A stretch of 64,000 nucleotides of DNA. Origin: Tubulanus polymorphus (taxonomy: Eukaryota; Nemertea; Palaeonemertea; Tubulaniformes; Tubulanidae). Shown in pieces: positions 23,086 to 34,693 of the stretch (positions are counted from its first letter, which is position 1; each line of letters opens with the position of its first letter). A model generated the notes under the pieces. That model was not told where the DNA came from and made no database searches. It was given only the letters and a program-made list of their open reading frames with translations. The stretch covers positions 18,942,001 through 19,006,000 of the forward strand of contig NC_134025.1 in the NCBI RefSeq assembly GCF_964204645.1, given 5' to 3'. The translations under genes and the position numbers were made by a program.

Positions 23086-24000
23086 CCGCCGCAAGTGACG
23101 TTAACAGACAAGAGGCCACAATTGTTGACCAATTGTTTTCAAACTTGGTACACAAGTAGGGTGTCACTTGGGCCAGAACCCTATGTAAAATAGGGTTGAT
23201 TCGATTCCAATTATGTCCTCCAGCGGGTCGACATAAAAAACGACGTTAACTGCCTAAAGGCTGCAATTGGTGACCGATTCATTTCAAACTTGGTACACAA
23301 GAAGGGTATCACTTCACCCAGAACCCAATTTAAAATTGAGTTGATTCGATTCAAATTATGGCCACCAGGGGGCCGACATGAAAAACAACGGTTACAGCCT
23401 AGAGGCGGCAATTGTTGACTTGATTTATTTCAAACTTAATTAGGTACATAATTAGGGCATCTCTTGGAGCAGAAGTCTATCCAAAATTGGGTCGATTCGA
23501 TTCAAATTATGGCCATCAGAGGGCCGACATGAAAAACGACATCAACAGTCTAGAGGCTGCAATTGTTTACCGATTTTTTTCAAACTTATTACACCAACTA
23601 TGGTATCACTTGGACCAGACCCCTATTTAAAATGGAAAATAAAAGTCGAATTGATTCAAATTTTGGCCACCAGGGGCTTACATGAAAAAAATCCTACAGG
23701 CTGCAATTGTGGACCGATTTTCTTCAAACTTAATACACAACAAGGGTATCACTTTAAACAGAACCTTATAAAAATTGGGTTGATGCGGTTCACATTATGG
23801 CCACCAGGGGACCAACAATATGATAAACGACGTTAACGGTCTAGAGGCTGCAATTTTTGGCCAATTTTCTTAACACTTCATACATGAGTAGGGATTCAAT
23901 TGGGGTAGAACCCTATTTAAAATTAAGTTGATGCGATTCAAATTATGGCCACCAGGGGAAAACAGCCTAGAGCTGCAACTTTTGATCAATATTTTACACT
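23086..24000 (+). repeat. 145-bp core-repeat array, 6-7 units
   Basis: The anchor CAATTGTTGACC recurs in variant form at about 23121, 23266, 23411, 23562, 23706, 23853 and 23978. Each unit contains CAAACTTGGTACACAA, a GGGTATCACTT block, GAACCCTATTTAAAATTGGG, GATTCGATTCAAATTATGGC and CACCAGGGGGCCGACATG. Divergence between units is high, so the array is old. A core repeat of this length inside a HINE-like element resembles the pearl-type elements of molluscs. Confidence 0.85.
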
Positions 24001-26089
24001 TGTACATATTATCTATGCTATCATTCCAGAAATAATTATGGGCTCGGATATTTCTAACGCATTTACCACAAACTTCACGTGGCGGTGAATTTCAGGCCGG
24101 GGGCATTCGAAACTTTGCCTCATTCTAGTTTATGCCAAAAAAGGTTAACCTGGCTTGAATTCCGAGACCTGCAGTTTCCTAATGGTTTGCCATTTTTCAT
24201 TGAAATTTTTGATAGTATTCTTAGGGAACATTTTCAGTCTTCCGTTATTATTGTGGCATTCTCTCTATATCACAGGGATGAAAATCTTTCGACCATAGAC
24301 GGATTTCCGACCTTTTCTGACAGTTTCTTCATTTCTGAAATCAGTGTAAATCGCCTCAATTGCTTTAATCGCCTCATTCGCGCACGTCACATCATAGTGC
24401 TCCTTAAGACGGTTTTCGGCGGTAGTTAGCACAACTGTGGAGTTGGTAAAACCAATACGGCGTCTCATTCAAAAAGTGGCTCTAATTCAGGCCCAAACTA
24501 TTAACATTTTGACCACAAGAAAGTAAGTTTTTTGGCTAAAAGTTACTGATTTTTGTTCTCCCAAAAATTTCTTCTTAAAGATATATTTTCCGACTGATAT
24601 CATTGTTTTAAGAATGTCACCGAAGATGAATACATTCAGGTGGATGTTATCTATTTAAGCTCATGAAATGGTGATGAATGAAGACAATGCCTGAAAAACA
24701 TCAGGGCAATGGAGATATCTAGAATCTTAGAATAGAATGACTCATCCAACTATGCAACCTGTTTATGCAATAGTACAGTTCGGGAATTTGCAGCATTTTG
24801 TTTAGGTTGCTTGAATCAAATATCATTGAGAAATCCCTGCTGTAGAGTTAGAATATAGGCTTTAGGGTTTATTTTGGGTTATATGTATGGTTCCCACAAA
24901 AATTGGAAATTGGGAAAAGCTTTTGAAATAAATAATTCCCATTTTTTTAAGCTATTTCCCTTGAAAATCACCTTCATCAACCAGTTATCGCTAAAATGTT
25001 GACTGTAGTTTAACGATATCTGTTCATTTATGAAGGCCCCATTTTCCATTTGGGAAAATTGAAAAATCACCCATGAAATACTTGGGAAAAAACCTGGGAA
25101 TTGTTAATTCATCTAACTAGTAACCATGGGTATATCTTAATGAAAAATCTAAAGGAATGTTTCATGACCTTGTGTATGCTGGCTCAATTTTTGCCTTCCG
25201 ATAGATAGTAAGTTGCCTGTTAATCTGCTGTTCCAAATCCTTTTATGTGACTTTCATCTCAATTAGTCACAAATACATTCTGCATAAAGTTATCAATGTA
25301 TCAGATACCCATGAGACTGAATTTCAGTATCATTTCATTATCATTTTGTCATTCATATATGCTTACCCATGACTCTGGGGATTTTTGTGATATAAAGCTC
25401 TGTGACCACCAAGATTTAACTTAGCTATGGGGAAATGTTAAGAGTTTTCTGGGAATTATATCTCAGGATTTGGGCTTTATAACAGTCGTGGTACTATTCT
25501 TTGAGCACTTAAACTGTGGGATAAGTAAAACTGTTGGGGTTTGGAGCCATGCCAGCACTGAACAACGCAAAAGCCATTTCATTGTGCATTTCTCTTTGAA
25601 AAGGACTGTTTCCGATGGTTCAATATTGCTGTAACCCATTAACACTCAAGCCGCCCAAGCTGCCCTGCCTATTATTCCTCAAGCTGCCCGAAATCTGCCC
25701 GGCACTTTTTTTGTATGCTGCACGGTTATAGTGGGATTCAAACCCAATAGCTTATGATAAACTAGACACCTAAGTCCTCGAAATACCGAATAGAAATCAA
25801 CATCCTCCTACTTCAATTGCTCGAGTATTTCGAGTTTGAACATGACACATCTGAACACTCACTTCAAATCCAAGTTAGTTTGGATGAATTTCGGGGGCCA
25901 AAAAGATACGATTTTGGTGGCCCACCTTATCAAATGTTACATCATTCAAAAGCCTTGACTATTTACTACAAAATAACAATAACTTGTAATGCATGGAAAT
26001 AAACAGCAAATGAGTTATTCGGTATCGCGATGAACTACATAGTGAAATTCCTGAGTGCTAACGAGTTGAAATTGAACTGATATGGTAAT
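24001..26089. other. Intron, weak repeat matches only
   Basis: 24150-24240 resembles a HINE-2 segment (CTGCAGTTTCCTAATGG and TGCCATTTTTCAT; compare 51310-51360). 24272-24440 shares CAGGGATGAAAATCTT and neighbouring blocks with 59226-59400. The 116-aa open frame at 24079-24429 lies within this repeat debris and is not judged a gene. Confidence 0.45.
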
Positions 26090-26641
26090 CATATGGTTTT
26101 AGATGAATGAAGACTATTTTTCTGGTATTTTGGATCAGAAATATGACTGAAAAATCAGAAATTTTATTACTGAAATGAAAACATCGACGACATAATTGGT
26201 GTTCCATGATAGCTCCATGTTCAATCATTTCTTTATAGAACTCAATTCTATGCACGCGAGCCTAATGTTCACTTATGAATTAGGTCCTAAGGTTTAGGTC
26301 GTAATTGAATCATTCATCAGCCAGCCTCAGACTACTATGACACTTCCATACACTGGAATGATCTCCGTGCGACGTTTTGATGCATACATTAGTTAATAAT
26401 CAGTTGATCTGCCTATCATGCATCAGTAAGGATTTTGCATCCAGAAAAATTGTTCAGTTTTGGTTCAGGTCAATAGGACCTAATGGTATGAATTCACACA
26501 AGAAAAACTAGTCAGTCGAGATGGCCCTTACAGTTGTACGTCGTTCATACGAATCTTTTAAGGTGAAAGTGCCGAAATTGCTGTATTAAATGGGTTTTTT
26601 TGTATTATCAAAATCTTGCTTGACCTATTGAGCAACAGAAA

Positions 26642-27090
26642 CAAACATGGCCGCCTGATGAATTTTCAATGTTAGAAATTGTATATGAATTTCAATAATT
26701 TCAGATGTTAGGGTTTCAAGGCACAATATAACTAGATGATGTGATATGGCGATGTTAATAAATGATAATGCCACAGTGAAGCTAGTCACGAACTGTCCCG
26801 ATTAAGTGTACAGCGGCCAAAAACATATAAATTTGCGTTGTTACATAACTATTTGCAGTGAATTGCAGACAAAACATAAAGCCTTAATGGCCGTTTACAA
26901 CAACATTATAGCAATCACAATTGAAAGATAATAATGATATACAACTTAAGTTGAAAGTATGAGCACTTCTAAAATTATATTACTAATTAGTAGTCAGTGC
27001 GGAACGTTTGGTTTTGGAACAATAATGAGCGGTGGTAGATGATTTACCACATGATTTACCACATGTTACTTCCGTGTTGTTTAAAATTTT
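26642..27090 (+). repeat. 0.67-kb dispersed repeat, diverged copy 3
   Basis: Follows 18543-18980 with many substitutions: AACATGGCC, TTTCAATAATTTCAG, GATGATGTGATATGGCGATG and TTTGCAGTGAATTGCAGAC. Truncated at both ends relative to copies 1 and 2. Confidence 0.75.
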
Positions 27091-27840
27091 GCGAGAATGT
27101 GCATCATTGAAACTGGCAATAAATTCAAAATATCATACATATTTTTTGTACATATTCATGATTTATCTGCTATAAAGTCCCGATAAACAATTGTGTGTAC
27201 TCGTTGTCGTTAATTGTATGTGTGATCAGTATGTTTGGCTGCGATGGTTGCCTGGGACGCGATTTTTCACAATAAAGTTTCCGCCATCTTTTTGCAGTGC
27301 GCATGCTTCCCATTCTGTTTGTAAACACAATCCACATGTGTGCACTACACTTGCCGTTATCTAAAAAAATCCACGTCAAATAATAGGAACCCGCCAACCT
27401 GGGAACCTTTTCTACAATTTTACATCTACATGATTAATTTCTGACACCGTTTCTCGCATTTTTCATTCATTATCTAGTGTTTCAACGTGTTTATCAGCAT
27501 ACCGGGGGACCTCCAGTGGTTAAGATGGATCTTTGAAATATGAAAAATTTTGAAACATTGATTTACTCAGTCTAGCGAAAACCTACGAACGCTGAGGCAT
27601 ACCTTCACTTCTTTTCATTCACTGCGAAATGGATCAAAATTGGACTTGCTCTTAGGCCTCTTTCACATATTGAAAATTGCTATTTCTAAGGCTAAACGAA
27701 CTTTCTTTAAATCTAAACTAATTCTGAAATAAAAAACGCATTTCAGAGTTCATTGTAGTTCCGTATGTACCTGTTTTGGAAAGGTTTCGTCATTTTCACG
27801 TATGAAAACAACATTAGTAAGACTTAGGTAAAAAACAATC
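27091..27840. other. Intron, nothing recognised
   Basis: No domain or repeat partner seen. Confidence 0.45.
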
Positions 27841-28200
27841 AATCTAAACCTTTGGACTGCAGTGTTTACAAAATTCCTTGTTTAGGTTGTGACAAAATTT
27901 ACTTAGGAGAAACTGGTCGTGATTTAAAAACTCGAATTTTGGAACAGAAAAAGGATATAATAAATCTAAAACCAGCTAGTGGCGTAGCCAATCATGTTAG
28001 GAACACTGGTCATCGTTTTAATTTTGATAAAGCAGAAATTATTTATACTTTTAGCAATTACACTAAATGCTGAATAGTTGAGTCTGTCCTAATTACTCGT
28101 CACTCAGATATTAGCACCAATCAATTTAGATAATGGCTTTTCTCCTCACAATCTGAACACTTTGAATCCAAAATTCTTCCCAATTACGCTGGCTCTTAAC
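27841..28200 (+). pseudogene. Penelope-like element, GIY-YIG endonuclease
   Basis: The frame from 27852 encodes VYKIPCLGCDKIYLGETGRD with the paired cysteines and G-E-T-G-R of Penelope endonucleases, then LKTRI and NHVRNTGHRFNF. Past a stop at 28073 the same frame continues as VESVLITRHSDISTNQF and HFESKILPNYAGS, typical of the C-terminal end of the domain. Two in-frame stops make it a dead copy. The endonuclease nicks target DNA to prime reverse transcription. Confidence 0.85.
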
Positions 28201-28400
28201 CCAACTTTTGGATCAGATATGTTGATGACATTTTGTGTTTAGTGGCTGATGATTTTGATCTTAACTCTTTTATCGACTTCATTAACTCCTTATATCCTTT
28301 GTTGAAATTACCCTTGAATGGGAACAAAATGACCAAATTCCGTTTTTAGACGTTCTAATTCACAATAAAAATTCTGCCGGCAGTAGTTAGCCTAATACTT
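28201..28400 (+). pseudogene. Penelope-like element, RT core fragment
   Basis: Directly after the endonuclease end comes NFWIRYVDDILCLVADDFDL then FIDFINSLYP and QIPFLDVLIHNKNS with one shift of frame. RYVDD is the RT catalytic box and PFLDV is a Penelope-type follower. In canonical Penelope elements RT precedes the endonuclease; here the order is reversed (see findings). The fragment is cut by the 5' end of HINE-1 copy 2 at 28420. Confidence 0.8.
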
Positions 28401-28419
28401 TGATTTAAAATTTTGTGCG

Positions 28420-29605
28420 TTTTTGGTTTACCTTTGTCAGCGATATGATGTTGGCGTTGAGCCAATTCATGTAAAATCGCGGTACGTTTTTTTATGTGAA
28501 CATTTGTTTCATTGGTTCTCGGCAATAATCGATGCGATTGAAGACATGGCGAACCTCCGTCGATGACATGGTCAACTGAGTTAAAATTCTACGAAAAACT
28601 GTTTTTGGCGGGAAAATTCTTAGCTCTCGCGTATAAAATTGCAATGACCTCGATTGGGGGGCGTCGTCTCTTCGAGCGAATGGGATTGGCTGTTTTTGGG
28701 ATATACGGGGAATTCCGGCGCTACTAAAATAATAATGGGGAAGCCATTTATGGCGAACGTTTCATTGGACTAGGTGCGAATTTTAAATGCTCATTGCTGG
28801 TGAGAATATATATTAATAATAATTTCACATATCGCCATAGGTATTGTTTCGTTTTAATACCCGGTAATTGTGTTGATTGAGATTGAAGTGAAGCGAAGGT
28901 TCACTATACAAGGCCTCTACGTGCGCGGGACGGGAGTGCTAAACATAAGACCGTTGCACACACAAACACACGCTCATACAGACTACTATATGGTGATGCT
29001 GTAACGCTGCTTGGTGCGTGCACGTTTGGTATGATAACAGGCTGAAAAATCGTCGTAGCAGAAGATGAGCGCTGTGTTTTCTGTTTGATAGAATTTGTAA
29101 TAAATTGTAATTTCTTGTGACCTGAAAATACTAATTAGCAAACTATAGGTATAGATCGAGGTCTGAATATTGTAGGTGTAAATTCCAGGATTTAAAACGA
29201 TCTAATACTACGCCCAGTGTTTTAGCTTCCACGGCCGTACATTGGAACAGGTTTTGTTTCCAAGACTCAATTTTCAGGCACCCTCTGATATGTGACATCA
29301 TATGAATTTTATTTGAATATTTTTTCATATTGTGAAAAATATTATTTTGAAAATATAAAATAGTTTCCAATGCCGCGCCTACCTGTACCCTACGAAATTT
29401 TGGACGTAGACCATAAACAAATGTTTATCTTTGGTCTTATTTGACTACAAAATAATTCTTTAAGAAAGATAAAATACAATATAAACTTCTAGAACATTGT
29501 GGAACTTTGAAGTCACGAATTAAAAAGATTTTTCAAGCAATGCCCTTATTCCAAACAACCTCTAGCTTTCAAGGTAAACCACACTTTGCCCATGGGCAAT
29601 TTATT
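28420..29605 (+). mobile_element. HINE-1 copy 2
   Basis: Full-length: 5' TTTTTGGTTTACCTTTGTC, 3' AAGGTAAACC followed by TTTGCCCATGGGCAA. About 90 % like copy 1 by eye, with small indels such as a missing GGTTAAACGACGT. A truncated promoter-like block is retained (GATTGGCTG, TATAAAATT). Confidence 0.75.
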
Positions 29606-29714
29606 TAAATACCCTGTTTTCATCCCTGATTAAACAATTAATTGTATGGTTTTAATTTTTTTTTTCAAAATTTCCTTTACTTTCATTGGGTGCTTGCGTT
29701 ATCTATCCCGTTTA

Positions 29715-29953
29715 TGCTGAATTGAATTGAATTGAATTGACTGGTTCCCTGTCTCTTCAGAGAGCCAAGGGCGTTAGGTAATCTATGGTGGCATTAAACT
29801 TTCCTAAACTTTATCGGATGATCGTAGTGGATTGTCATTTAAAGGAATGCAATTTATTCTTGCTTTATGTCTTTTTTATTTAAAAAGAAAAGTCATGGTT
29901 CCTATCTATATTTTCGTGTTCGCTCCTCTCACCTGAAGCCACTAGAGTTAGAC
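29715..29953 (+). repeat. Dispersed repeat, partner at 11.35 kb
   Basis: Same as 11345-11567: (GAATT)n, TGTCTCTTCAGAGAGCC, ATCGGATGATCGTAGTG, ATTCTTGCTTTATGTCT and GAGTTAGACAC. Here no HINE-1 follows. Confidence 0.7.
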
Positions 29954-30011
29954 ACATTTTTTCTTTCAATTTTGCTGGCAGATACACCGGAGGCATAACA
30001 GAAGGGTCTTA

Positions 30012-30916
30012 AGGCACTTTTTTTCTAATTACTTGGATTTCGGATCTGCTGCCGAGAATTCCCGGTTTTCTTGATTAAAAACTTTCTTTCAAAATTTTCA
30101 TGTCCGCTACCCGCCCTAACCAAAGATGGAAATAAGAAAAATAAAAAATGAAAATCTTTTATCTCGTTTTCTTATGTGTTCACCGCGAGTATTTTTTATC
30201 CCAGAGCGAAATAGAATTTACCAAATTGCAAGCATCTTGCAAAAACGCGTTCGGTTTAGCTGACTGTGCCAGGACTCGAGCCCTCAATGGTATAGCCCAC
30301 GACAATTAAATCGTGCCGTTATGTGCTGCCACTTGGCACTGAAACATGGCCTGTTTGTAAATCATGTATTGTTATTCAAGGACTTGTTACAAGAAGAAAA
30401 CGCTACTAAAATACACGTGAAGCTTGAAATCTCATCAGTGAGTCAATTTAATTCTACTATTTGTGGATTTATAAACTGTCTAGTGAAATGGCATATGTTC
30501 CAGTCTGACACAGAGCAGTTGCGATACATCTCCATTTAATTACAAGGTTTTACTTGACTCTGTAGATTAATAGCGAGCCGTTAGCTATCCTATATACTTG
30601 AGATGGAACTGGAATTCTTTCATGACTGGATTCTCAGCGATCGATCTGAAATCCAAGCAATTCATAAAACAGCTCAATCACTTTAGAATTTTAGAATCTC
30701 AACTGAAGTGTCATTATTTAATTTTTTGTGAATTCCTTTGAATTCTGCCTTAAGAAATAGGTTAAAAAAGATAAAAGTATTTTTTTTCTTCCACCCACAT
30801 AAAAGTGTACACCACCTCAGAATAAAGAAAGTCTTTTTTTTAAAGTTTTTCCCTTTTCCCCATCGAAGATTTCATCCCAAAATCCCAAAATCCAAGTAAT
30901 TAAAGAAAAAGCGCCT
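30012..30916. mobile_element. TIR DNA transposon, uninterrupted copy
   Basis: Ends are inverted copies of about 30 bp: AGGCACTTTTTTTCTAATTA then CTTGGATTT on the left, and AAATCCAAG then TAATTAAAGAAAAAGCGCCT on the right. No transposase frame, so non-autonomous. A second copy at 50511-54259 is split by HINE-2. The superfamily is not clear because no convincing target duplication was found. Confidence 0.75.
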
Positions 30917-30965
30917 CATTGTCCAGGGGGCCGGTTGCTCAAAAGTTGGTAAGTTTTAACGATTG

Positions 30966-31410
30966 GTTTAGCTAAACGACTTGTTAGTTAACATCCAAGG
31001 TGAATACTGTCAGGCATGGAAATTAAAAATCAATGTGGAGAAATCCAAAGTTGTAATTTTTTGGAAGTCTGAACAGTTCACAAAACCAATTTCTTATTCA
31101 AATGAAAAGTTAATTGAATACATCACTGATTATTGCTATTTGGGCGCAGTATTTTCATCAAATGGAAGATTTGTAAAAGAAAAAAGAGAAGACTTGAACA
31201 TGCGTCTAAGGCTATGTACCTACTACTAAAAAAGGGTAAACAAATCTACCTTTCTTTCCACTTTATGTTTGAACTATTTCATAAAATGATCCTTCCAATA
31301 GCATTCTGTGGTGCAGAAATCTGGGCTCATGAATATATCTCTCTATAAATATTTATCCAACATAGATTTTTACAAATTTTTTAGGCCTCGGCAAAGGTGT
31401 TCCTTTAAGC
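30966..31410 (+). pseudogene. Non-LTR retroelement RT, C-terminal part (piece 1)
   Basis: Frames at 30981-31229 and 31206-31348 give YCQAWKLKINVEKSKVVIFW, DYCYLGAVFSSNGRF and LFHKMILPIAFCGAEIWA, the end of a LINE reverse transcriptase (C-x-x-W-x-L-x-x-N-x-x-K-S/T-K, YLG, LP-x-x-x-x-G-x-E-I-W). One frameshift is needed. HRFLQIF-GLGKGVPL follows and is cut at 31411 by a TIR element. Confidence 0.85.
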
Positions 31411-31411
31411 C

Positions 31412-32889
31412 GGGCGCACACTAGGCGATTTTTAGGTGCCAATAGAAAGATTTTAAATCGGCGGCAATTTTTATGAAATCACCGTACATCCTCAGCGACC
31501 ACACATAAGATGATTTTTATCCTCGGGCATCCTCGCTTGCCAGGGCTTGATTACTGCCTGCTAAAGCTCACGTCAACACAAACTCTTGCCGCTAACCCTT
31601 CATATGGTCTCATTGGCCATTTTTGGCCGGACAGCGTCCACCAGTCTATATTTCAGTCCACCAATCAGTTTCGTGGTAATTACATAGAACAATTCTGCCG
31701 GGAAAAACAAAAACACAAATATCTTTGTTTGGCTAGACGTATCGGCCCGACTCCGAGCGGTTGCGCCACCGCGCGGGATTTACGCGAAGCAGCAGAACAC
31801 AAACACGGTCACTCTCTCAATTTTCAATGATAGAAATCGTGTGTGCATTTCAATTATTTCGGCTGTTAGGGTTTTAAGGCACAATATAAGTTGATGATGT
31901 GATATGGCAATGTGAATTAATGATAATTCCCCAGTGAAGCTAGTTACGAACGGTGCCGATTGAGTGTACAGCTGCCAAAAACACTGAAATGTGCGTAGTT
32001 GCGTAACTATTTGCAGTGAATTGCAGACGAAACATGAAGCCTTACCGGCCGTTTAAAAAAAAATTATACCAATCGCAATTGTAAAATAAAAATGAGATAG
32101 AACCTAAGTTAAAATTCTGGCCATTTCTAAAATGTTATTAATTATTATTACTAATTTTTAGTCAGCGCGGAACGTTTACTTTTCCAACAATAATGAGGGG
32201 TGGTAGGTAGTCATGCAATTCAAGTCATCATTTATTACACGTTACTTCCGTGTTGTTGAAAATCTCGCGAGTCCTGGACTAAACCCCAATGAACAATGTG
32301 ATCTGTGTGCTGGCCACAAGTGCACTCAGATCACACTACACTACCCATTACACACTCCAGTACCCTCAGCTTTCATATATCCATCCAAATATTTAGTTGC
32401 TTTCTTCCTGGATATTTAGACTGGTGGGCATTGAGCCCAAGAAATCTTGGGCTGTGTAATAGACCATTATTACGAAGGGTTGCGGCCAGGGTTTTGTGTT
32501 GACTGAGCCCCGACGGTGGTAAGGTAACCCTGTAAGTGAGGATGAATCACAGGCCGTGAAGTGTTGCCACATGATCACAAAATGGCAGCATTTCATTTTC
32601 GGCTGTGGGGGTCACCATTTTGTGAATGCATATGATTTCTATATTGGCGCTGATTGGCTGTTTTTAATTTGGATTCGGAGTGATATGTCGCTAGTAGCTG
32701 CACACTAGGCGATTTGCTGCTGATCCTCAGCGATCTTGTCGCTGAATATCTAGCAAGCTAGATACTGAGCCGTCTTGTTGCAGGCGACGATTTGTCGGCC
32801 AACAATGGTCACCAGTGACCTCACACTAGGCAATTTCTAGGCGATTTTGTCGTGACAAAAATTGCCGAGAAATCGCCTAGTGTGCGCCC
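31412..32889. mobile_element. TIR element inserted in the LINE
   Basis: Perfect 20-bp inverted repeats: GGGCGCACACTAGGCGATTT at 31412 and its complement at 32870-32889. A further direct copy of CACACTAGGCGATTT lies at 32700 and a local hairpin at 32820-32889, a stacked design. LINE coding continues on the right, and AGC occurs at both flanks (31408-31410 and 32890-32892). No transposase. It contains the 0.67-kb repeat copy 2. Confidence 0.8.
31736..32412 (+). repeat. 0.67-kb dispersed repeat, copy 2
   Basis: Near-identical to 18477-19146 and nested inside the TIR element at 31412-32889. The ATG of AAACATGG is lost here (AAACACGG), which argues against a needed protein start. Confidence 0.85.
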
Positions 32890-32892
32890 AGC

Positions 32893-33012
32893 TTTCGATC
32901 TTCATTTGTGTGACACTGGTGGTAGACTGCTACTAGCTACTCATGTAAAAATAAAAACTATACATTTATGGTCTAGACTTTTGTCTGGTGATAAAAGCAA
33001 GTTAAGTTTTAA
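32893..33012 (+). pseudogene. Non-LTR retroelement, C-terminal part (piece 2)
   Basis: GGRLLLATHVKIKTIHLWSR then LLSGDKSKLSF follows the LINE pattern in which a helical block (KI-x-M-x-x-FW-x-x-L) comes after the RT. It resumes where piece 1 stops and is cut again at 33018. Confidence 0.75.
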
Positions 33013-33017
33013 GGTAT

Positions 33018-33628
33018 CAGACCTGCCAACTGTTACAGTTTCACCGTAATATTTACGTTTTGTATGTCGATAATGCGGCGTTCCGATCAGAATGAAAAAA
33101 ATAATGGTGGAAAAAATAAAATGGTACCTTGTACTGTTTTGGTTCTATAAAACACGATTGAACTGTAAACATGTTACAATGTTCTGTTTTATGTCTAATA
33201 AATTAAGTGTTTGAGTTCAACAGCGGTGATAAAAATATTTAATAGCACAATCCCCAGCCGACATGTGACGCCACCTGCTTATCATTTATCGGTGTGCTTA
33301 CTGTGGCTAGTTTCTTCGGAAAACCGAAGTAGGCCGTGTTTGGTTCTGTTTCTGTTGAATCCATAGTAAGGAAAATGGACGATAGTAACTATAGTGAATC
33401 GGAAATTGCTGTTCTATCAGCTGATGATGAAGCCGCTGCCTGTTCCCAGAAGAGATGCAGGCTCCAGAAATTTAAACCAGACTATCAAGTTAAATACCCA
33501 TGCGTTACCAAATCCGTGTTATTGCGGGATACCAGTGCTGTTACTGGGAAACTCCAATACGTTACAGGCTAATTTGGAAAGTACATTCAGACATTTTGGT
33601 ACCATTGCGTAATCTGTCAAACTGGTAT
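33018..33628 (+). mobile_element. hAT-type non-autonomous element with BED-finger remnant
   Basis: Left end CAGACCTGCCAACTGTTACA is a common hAT terminus; flanks TAAGGTAT (33010) and TGAGGTAT (33629) match 7 of 8, as for an 8-bp hAT duplication. Carries a promoter-like region and a frame from 33374 (MDDSNYSESEIAVLSADDEA, then KFKPDYQVKYPCVTKSVL) that fits the N-terminal part of BED-finger hAT-related proteins, broken after about 50 codons. Right terminus is decayed. Confidence 0.65.
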
Positions 33629-33632
33629 TGAG

Positions 33633-34348
33633 GTATATACATTGCTATTGAAGATTGATAAAATTTGTTAAACATACTTTGTATGAGGTCAAACAGAACT
33701 CTCTATGGGATCTACAGCTCGAGCATAGCAAAAATGAATTGAAGAATACCATCGATATTATGTAAAAAGGTCAGAACTGTTGAAAACGTTACATTTAGAA
33801 TATCAAATGATAACAAGTACTAAGTTTAGACTAGGATGCGTTTTACGTAGATGTACAGAAATGAATATGTGTAAATTATGTGACTCTGAAAATATTGATG
33901 ATATCATCTAATCATAGGTTGTAAAAAACTTGACCATCTGAGAAGGAAATACCTGTCTCCTTTAAAGGGTATTACACCAGCAAACAGTGTAATTATAATA
34001 TTTTTATTTCTTGGCTAAATTCTGACCAGTTTGTAAAATGACAAATTGGCAAATTTTGTGTTTCACTTAATGAAATTAATAGCCTAAGCCCTAATATCAC
34101 TGAGGTTGTTAAATACTGGTAGTGTTATATGGTAATAATAGGTAGCGTAGTTAACTGTATTATATGTAGTATTACAATTTATATGAGAAGAGGGAAATCC
34201 TCCGTTATGAGACAATCAATTTTCATAAGTTTATGTTAAACTTAAATTTGTATTCATGCCATGTTAACGTTAATTTTGTAAAGAATTTATGAGAACCAAT
34301 GGTGCAATTAGCACCCGGTTAATAAAAATTTAACTGAATTGAACTCAG
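33633..34348 (+). pseudogene. Non-LTR retroelement 3' end (piece 3)
   Basis: YTLLLKIDKI, LWDLQLEHSKNELKN, RLGCVLRRCTEMNMCKLCDS and (after a frameshift) HLIIGCKKLDHLRRKYLSPL give the LINE C-terminal zinc-knuckle-like C-x2-C...H...C block. The 3' UTR ends with CAATTAGCACCCGGTTAATA and an ACTGAATTGAA tail at 34348. Together the three pieces form one LINE 3' half with two insertions. Confidence 0.8.
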
Positions 34349-34557
34349 TATTTCTATATAATATAAGTACCTATGCATATTTTGTTACAACAATCAATTG
34401 CAAAGTTGTAGCTCATGACATGGTCTACAATTGTGGTGAGTTTCAAGATCATTAGTTATTCAATATGGTCACCAGAGGGCATTGAATATTGAAATTGTCA
34501 GATTGTTGAGCATTTGAAACCACTTCCCAAGTCGGCATGGTGTCCCTGGACCCCTAG
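34349..34557 (+). mobile_element. HINE-2, 3' end with one core unit
   Basis: One core unit (GTACCTATGCATATTTTGTT, CAATTGCAAAGTTGTAGCTC, GGTCACCAGAGGGC) and the terminus AAACCACTTCCCAAGT then GGTGTCCCTGGACCCCTAGT. Ends at 34557, about 135 bp before a MYPT exon. The 5' end is not present. Confidence 0.75.
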
Positions 34558-34693
34558 TTCTGTTTGATTCCTTATTCTCTTAAATAGATGAAAACCTACT
34601 TGGCTCAAGCTTACAGATATCTATGAATGAATACCCAAAGATATATTTGGTCATTCTTCGAATATATTTCTGTTATATTTCGTCTTCTTGTAG

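Noticed and set aside
24079-24429. 116-aa open frame
   Set aside because: Overlaps repeat segments shared with 51.3 kb and 59.2 kb, shows no domain, and no splice context.
30262-30345. Second tRNA-like sequence on the minus strand (GGGCTCGAGTCCTGG)
   Set aside because: Only a box-B-like motif; no box A at a usual distance, and it lies inside a TIR transposon.
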